From Saccharopolyspora dendranthemae (GTDB taxonomy: Bacteria; Actinomycetota; Actinomycetes; Mycobacteriales; Pseudonocardiaceae): a DNA stretch of 64,000 nucleotides. Each line of letters begins with the position of its first letter. Positions within the stretch are counted from its first letter, which is position 1. Below the pieces are notes generated by a model. The model was given only the letters and a program-made list of their open reading frames with translations, made no database searches and was not told where the DNA came from. The position numbers and the translations under genes were made by a program. The stretch covers positions 1,116,001 through 1,180,000 of the forward strand of contig NZ_VIWX01000002.1 of NCBI RefSeq assembly GCF_007829955.1, given 5' to 3'. Shown here piece after piece: positions 63,150 to 64,000 of the stretch.

Positions 63150-63905
63150 ATGAGCGACGGGCGGCTGCGGCTGGAAGTCGATCAGAACGTGGCCCGGATC
63201 ACCATCGAGAATTCCGGTAAGCGGAATGCGATGAACGCCGCGATGTGGCGGCGGCTGCCGGACCTGCTCACCGAGATCACCGCCGATCCCGAGGTGCGCG
63301 TCGTGGTGCTCACCGGCGCCGGGGACGCGTTCTGCGCGGGAGCCGACATCTCGGAGCTGCACGAGATCGAGGGCCCCGAGGGCAGCGCCACCGAGCCCGC
63401 CGAGCGCGCGTTGCTGGCCTGCCCGCTGCCGACGATCGCGCTGATCAACGGGCTGTGCATCGGCGGCGGTTGCCAGCTCGCGGCCGCCTGCGATCTGCGG
63501 ATCACCGCCGACTCAGCGGTTTTCGGCATCACCCCGGCCAAGCTCGGTGTGGTGTACCCGCCGTCGAGCATCGCGAGGCTGACGGAGCTGGTCGGACCGT
63601 CGGCGGCGAAGCTGCTCCTGTTCTCGGCGGACCTCTTCGACGCCGAACGTGCGCTGGGGATGGGGCTGGTCGACGAGGTCGTCGCCGACCCGGCCGCGCG
63701 GACCGACGAACTGGCCAGGACCATCGCGAGCCGGTCGCAGCTGAGCGTGCGGGCGTCCAAGGAGCTGGTGGACCTGGCCTCGCGCGGAGACTCGCTGTCC
63801 GAGAGCGCCGCGCGCTGGCACGACGTCGCGACGCGCAGCGGCGAGACCGCCGAGGGAGTCGGCGCCTTCCTGGAACGCCGACCGGCGGTATTTCCCTACG
63901 CGTAG
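63150..63905 (+). CDS. Enoyl-CoA hydratase/isomerase (crotonase family)
   Basis: This 251-aa crotonase-fold protein has the oxyanion-hole and CoA segments VVLTGAGDAFCAGADISELHEIEG and INGLCIGGGCQLAAACDLRI, and TPAKLGVVYPPSSIARLTELVG where the catalytic Glu/Asp normally lies. The general-acid residues in PPSS rather than the usual GxxPE/D suggest an isomerase or dehalogenase-like reaction rather than simple hydration. GGAGG precedes ATG 63150. No beta-oxidation partner is adjacent. Confidence 0.88.
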   Translation: MSDGRLRLEVDQNVARITIENSGKRNAMNAAMWRRLPDLLTEITADPEVRVVVLTGAGDAFCAGADISELHEIEGPEGSATEPAERALLACPLPTIALINGLCIGGGCQLAAACDLRITADSAVFGITPAKLGVVYPPSSIARLTELVGPSAAKLLLFSADLFDAERALGMGLVDEVVADPAARTDELARTIASRSQLSVRASKELVDLASRGDSLSESAARWHDVATRSGETAEGVGAFLERRPAVFPYA

Positions 63906-64000
63906 CGGAAACGACACGGGTTCGGGCACGTCACCGCGCAGGTCGATCCACTGTGGACCTGCTGCGGAACCGGCGGTTACCGCGCCCTACACGCACTGTT
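63906..64000. other. Window end, no gene supported
   Basis: The last 95 bases hold no start or stop arrangement that supports another gene. They may be the leader of a gene outside the window. Confidence 0.4.

Overview
This is a 64 kb piece of a high-GC actinomycete chromosome. The arabinosyltransferase of the Emb family, the GTG-rich start codons, the ECF sigma/anti-sigma pair and the overall gene content point to the Pseudonocardiales. A Saccharopolyspora-like organism is my best guess, but that is inference and not a database result. No rRNA, tRNA, CRISPR array, prophage or replication origin was seen.

Layout. 0-8.9 kb holds housekeeping and stress genes: the tail of a Rho-N-like protein, a phytoene synthase, a subtilase, a universal stress protein, an IclR/U32-peptidase divergon, a DHA2 efflux pump and a zinc-ribbon/GNAT/pseudouridine-synthase run. 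8.9-20.8 kb is a catabolic island with a cyclase/hydrolase, an MHS permease, two LysR regulators, a two-subunit CoA-transferase, a MatC/SLC13-like carrier, a PrpF isomerase, a MaoC-type hydratase and a cytosolic molybdopterin sulfoxide-reductase-like enzyme. Together they suggest uptake and CoA-activation of an unsaturated di- or tricarboxylic acid. 20.9-33.5 kb carries an AEC carrier, the 1051-aa arabinosyltransferase, a micro membrane protein, a nitrobindin-like protein, a cold-shock protein, a luciferase-like monooxygenase, a Sua5/YciO protein, a TRAP-TAXI transporter and a secreted HNH nuclease.

33.6-45 kb has two MFS pumps, an acyl-CoA synthetase/SDR/nitronate-monooxygenase/PadR/SnoaL group with a clear palindromic operator, a secreted endonuclease I, and a DtnK-type kinase/PdxA2/DeoR operon for four-carbon acid sugars. 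45.1-49.7 kb is one signalling operon: a small protein, a CBS-domain protein, a NarL-type regulator and a 1041-aa soluble hybrid kinase with HAMP repeats. 49.8-54.5 kb holds copper export (CopZ-CopA under two CsoR-type boxes) next to a Tat-type Rieske protein divergent from a membrane protein/ECF sigma/anti-sigma operon. 54.5-64 kb holds a lipoate-ligase-like protein, a VOC protein, a LigD-like phosphoesterase-polymerase without ligase, an intact IS256-family element with target duplication, an ADH/amidohydrolase/DUF59 operon like those beside binuclear-iron monooxygenases, a second cold-shock-domain protein and an enoyl-CoA hydratase.

The most unusual non-coding signal is a family of four ~70-bp AT-rich near-perfect palindromes (20.8, 32.7, 41.9 and 59.2 kb). 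Each sits beside the 3' end of at least one gene.
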